Below are positions 62,401 through 64,000 of a stretch of 64,000 bases of DNA, piece after piece. The notes below the pieces were generated by a model that worked only from the letters and a program-made list of their open reading frames with translations, did not search any database and was not told the origin of the DNA. Location of the stretch: NCBI GenBank assembly GCA_003952965.2, contig CM025849.1, positions 31,581,627 through 31,645,626 of the forward strand. The letters are read 5' to 3'. Positions within the stretch are counted from its first letter, which is position 1. Every line of letters starts with the position of its first letter. Made by a program: the position numbers and the translations under genes. The DNA comes from Morella rubra. Its lineage: Eukaryota; Streptophyta; Magnoliopsida; Fagales; Myricaceae.

Positions 62401-63922
62401 TATATATATTTGTGTTGATGTAAAAATGTGTCAATGAAAAGTTGAAATGCTCTTAAACTTGCATCTAAGATTCTATTCTTAACCCACACTTGTGGTTTTT
62501 GCTCAAAGAGTGCATGCATGGTCGAATCTTAACCCTTATGACCATGTTTGAAAACTTGGTAAGCTATGCATGTCTTGCTTTTGATGGTGAAATATTGGGC
62601 ATAGGACCTCATTAAGAGACACATGCATGACTAGTGCCGTTTATTTCCCTTGAGTTGGCTTGACATTTGTGACGAAATTTTCTTACTTTGTTCACTAATC
62701 TAAGCTTAAAGGACATATCTAGAACTTAAGTGACCTTGCATGTGAAATAAGCATGTTGCATAATAGGTTAATGATTTAAAAGGCATGAAGGGAACACGTC
62801 GGTGAGCATTTTGTTCCCCCATTAGTTTGAACGACTTCTTCCTTTGATTTGAGTGACTATATGCTCTGTTTTAAGAGAAGTTTCCGGATCTGATGTGGGC
62901 CTTATGTTTTTCCATAGGGCCTCCCAATTTAGGCCCAAACACAGCCCAAAGGTTAGATTAAAACTGGGCTCACAAGGCCCATTGTTTTTCCTTTGTAACC
63001 GAGTGCCTCTCTAGGGATCCTTGGGCGCCCATTTCTTTTCATTTCTCTTACTGAATTTTTTTATGCTACGTGACAAACACTTCCAAATTTGATTTAGCCA
63101 TGCATGACAATGATTTCAACGTAAAGACCAAACTCATGGGGGAACAAAAATGGTCACCTACCCTCTCCACACACCATATTTAAGACAACATGACTCTTGT
63201 GCAAAAAAAAAAAAAAAAAATTGATAACTTGAGTTTCCCCTGAATCCTTTCCTGTTGGTAAACTACAAATCATTAATTATGATGCGGTGTAGACTTTAAG
63301 CAGCCGCTATTTCGGGTTTGCACTTGTTGCGGCGGATCTACCAGTTTTGGTGCTAGCTAGGTCATACGAAGAATGCATTTGTTGCGGCGGCTCTAGTAGA
63401 CTTTAGTAAACGCATAAGGGGCAAGAAATCCATGACGTCGGGACAACTAATCGGAAATTAAGTAAATTGCTGATTTTTTTGTACCTAAATTGGAGAGCCA
63501 GTCCCTCAATCTCATAAAGATTATTGATGTGAAATAATATATATATATATATATATACGACATTTTCATGAAGTCCCATCGGGTTCGGCCATTAAAATGG
63601 CCGTTTATGCACGTACGTTTCATGCACCAAAATAAATATAAGAAAAATATATAAAAGAAAGCAATATTTTAAAGGGCTGAGCTGTTGTTTCTTTTATAAA
63701 ACCGTTCATTTGTTTGTGTGTATAATACCTGTACATGTTCCAAATATATAAATTAACGCGGCATTATTGCTTTCCAAAGCGACCCCATTCTGAAAGCAAC
63801 CCAAACCTAACTTTTGCTTAAAAGCCCCATTAGGACAGCTTACCCTTCGGTTTAGGACAATAAAGCCACATGCGGCCTAATGAGAATGAGCTGGATGTGC
63901 CTGTTCTATCTAGCTAGGACGA
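59489..63922. other. Long non-coding stretch, copy C
   Basis: Counterpart of 25622-30028. No gene supported. Confidence 0.5.
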
Positions 63923-64000
63923 TTAGGGTCCCAGAGGTGCCCTTTGTGGGATGCCCTTTCTTCTTCTTGAATTGGAGTGAGATCCAGCAGGAGGCGTGCT
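63923..64000 (-). CDS. PLATZ gene, end of the last exon only, copy C
   Basis: The last 26 codons, stop included, of the PLATZ reading frame (ending RKGIPQRAPLGP) are present before the window edge, in the same minus orientation and with the same downstream sequence as in copies A and B. The remainder presumably lies to the right. Confidence 0.8.
   Translation of the reverse strand, partial: STPPAGSHSNSRRRKGIPQRAPLGP

Larger units (their letters stand above)
57473..64000. repeat. Copy C of the repeated segment, running off the window
   Basis: Begins at the counterpart of 23618 in copy A. It carries the SMR promoter side but not the SMR coding region. It differs from copy B at only a handful of places I could see, such as gagctcttgttc at 57929 and cacttgtggtttt near 62487. 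Confidence 0.95.

Overview
This is nuclear DNA from a flowering plant. It is AT-rich and intron-bearing, full of MITEs and of CACTA and hAT DNA transposons. It holds plant-specific gene families: an ATL RING-H2 protein, an H2B.8-type histone, a SIAMESE-related cell-cycle inhibitor and a PLATZ zinc-binding factor. I cannot name the species. No prokaryotic feature, CRISPR array, rRNA or convincing tRNA was seen.

Layout. 1-22,784 is single-copy: a possible 3' end of a gene (3-101), an intronless ATL gene on the minus strand (4269-5015), a hAT element with a second hAT nested in it (7667-8808), a 7.1-kb CACTA element with both ends and a 3-bp target duplication (9892-17005), and a minus-strand H2B.8-like histone gene (18676-19620). 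From about 22,785 the window is one segment written three times. Copy A is 22,785-38,283, copy B is 38,794-57,372 and copy C is 57,473 to the window end. They are separated by runs of 510 and 100 N. Each full copy carries, in order, a SIAMESE-related gene (minus), an orphan 3' exon (minus), a foldback MITE, a four-exon PLATZ gene (minus), several more MITEs, and the start of a second, minus-strand CACTA element that runs into the gap.

The triplication is most likely an assembly product. Contig ends fall inside the CACTA element, the gaps are too small for the missing CACTA sequence, and B and C are nearly identical while A looks like the other haplotype. Stretches of A and B differ by dense small indels between blocks of perfect identity, which looks like unpolished long-read gap fill. 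The true locus therefore probably has one SMR gene and one PLATZ gene.

The host genes do not form a pathway by position. The most interesting is the H2B.8-type histone. Its long acidic N-terminal tail is built of six 15-residue repeats, and it lacks the C-terminal lysine that is ubiquitinated in ordinary H2B. The ATL protein has tyrosine in place of one zinc-binding cysteine of its RING. I found no convincing wholly new biological system.
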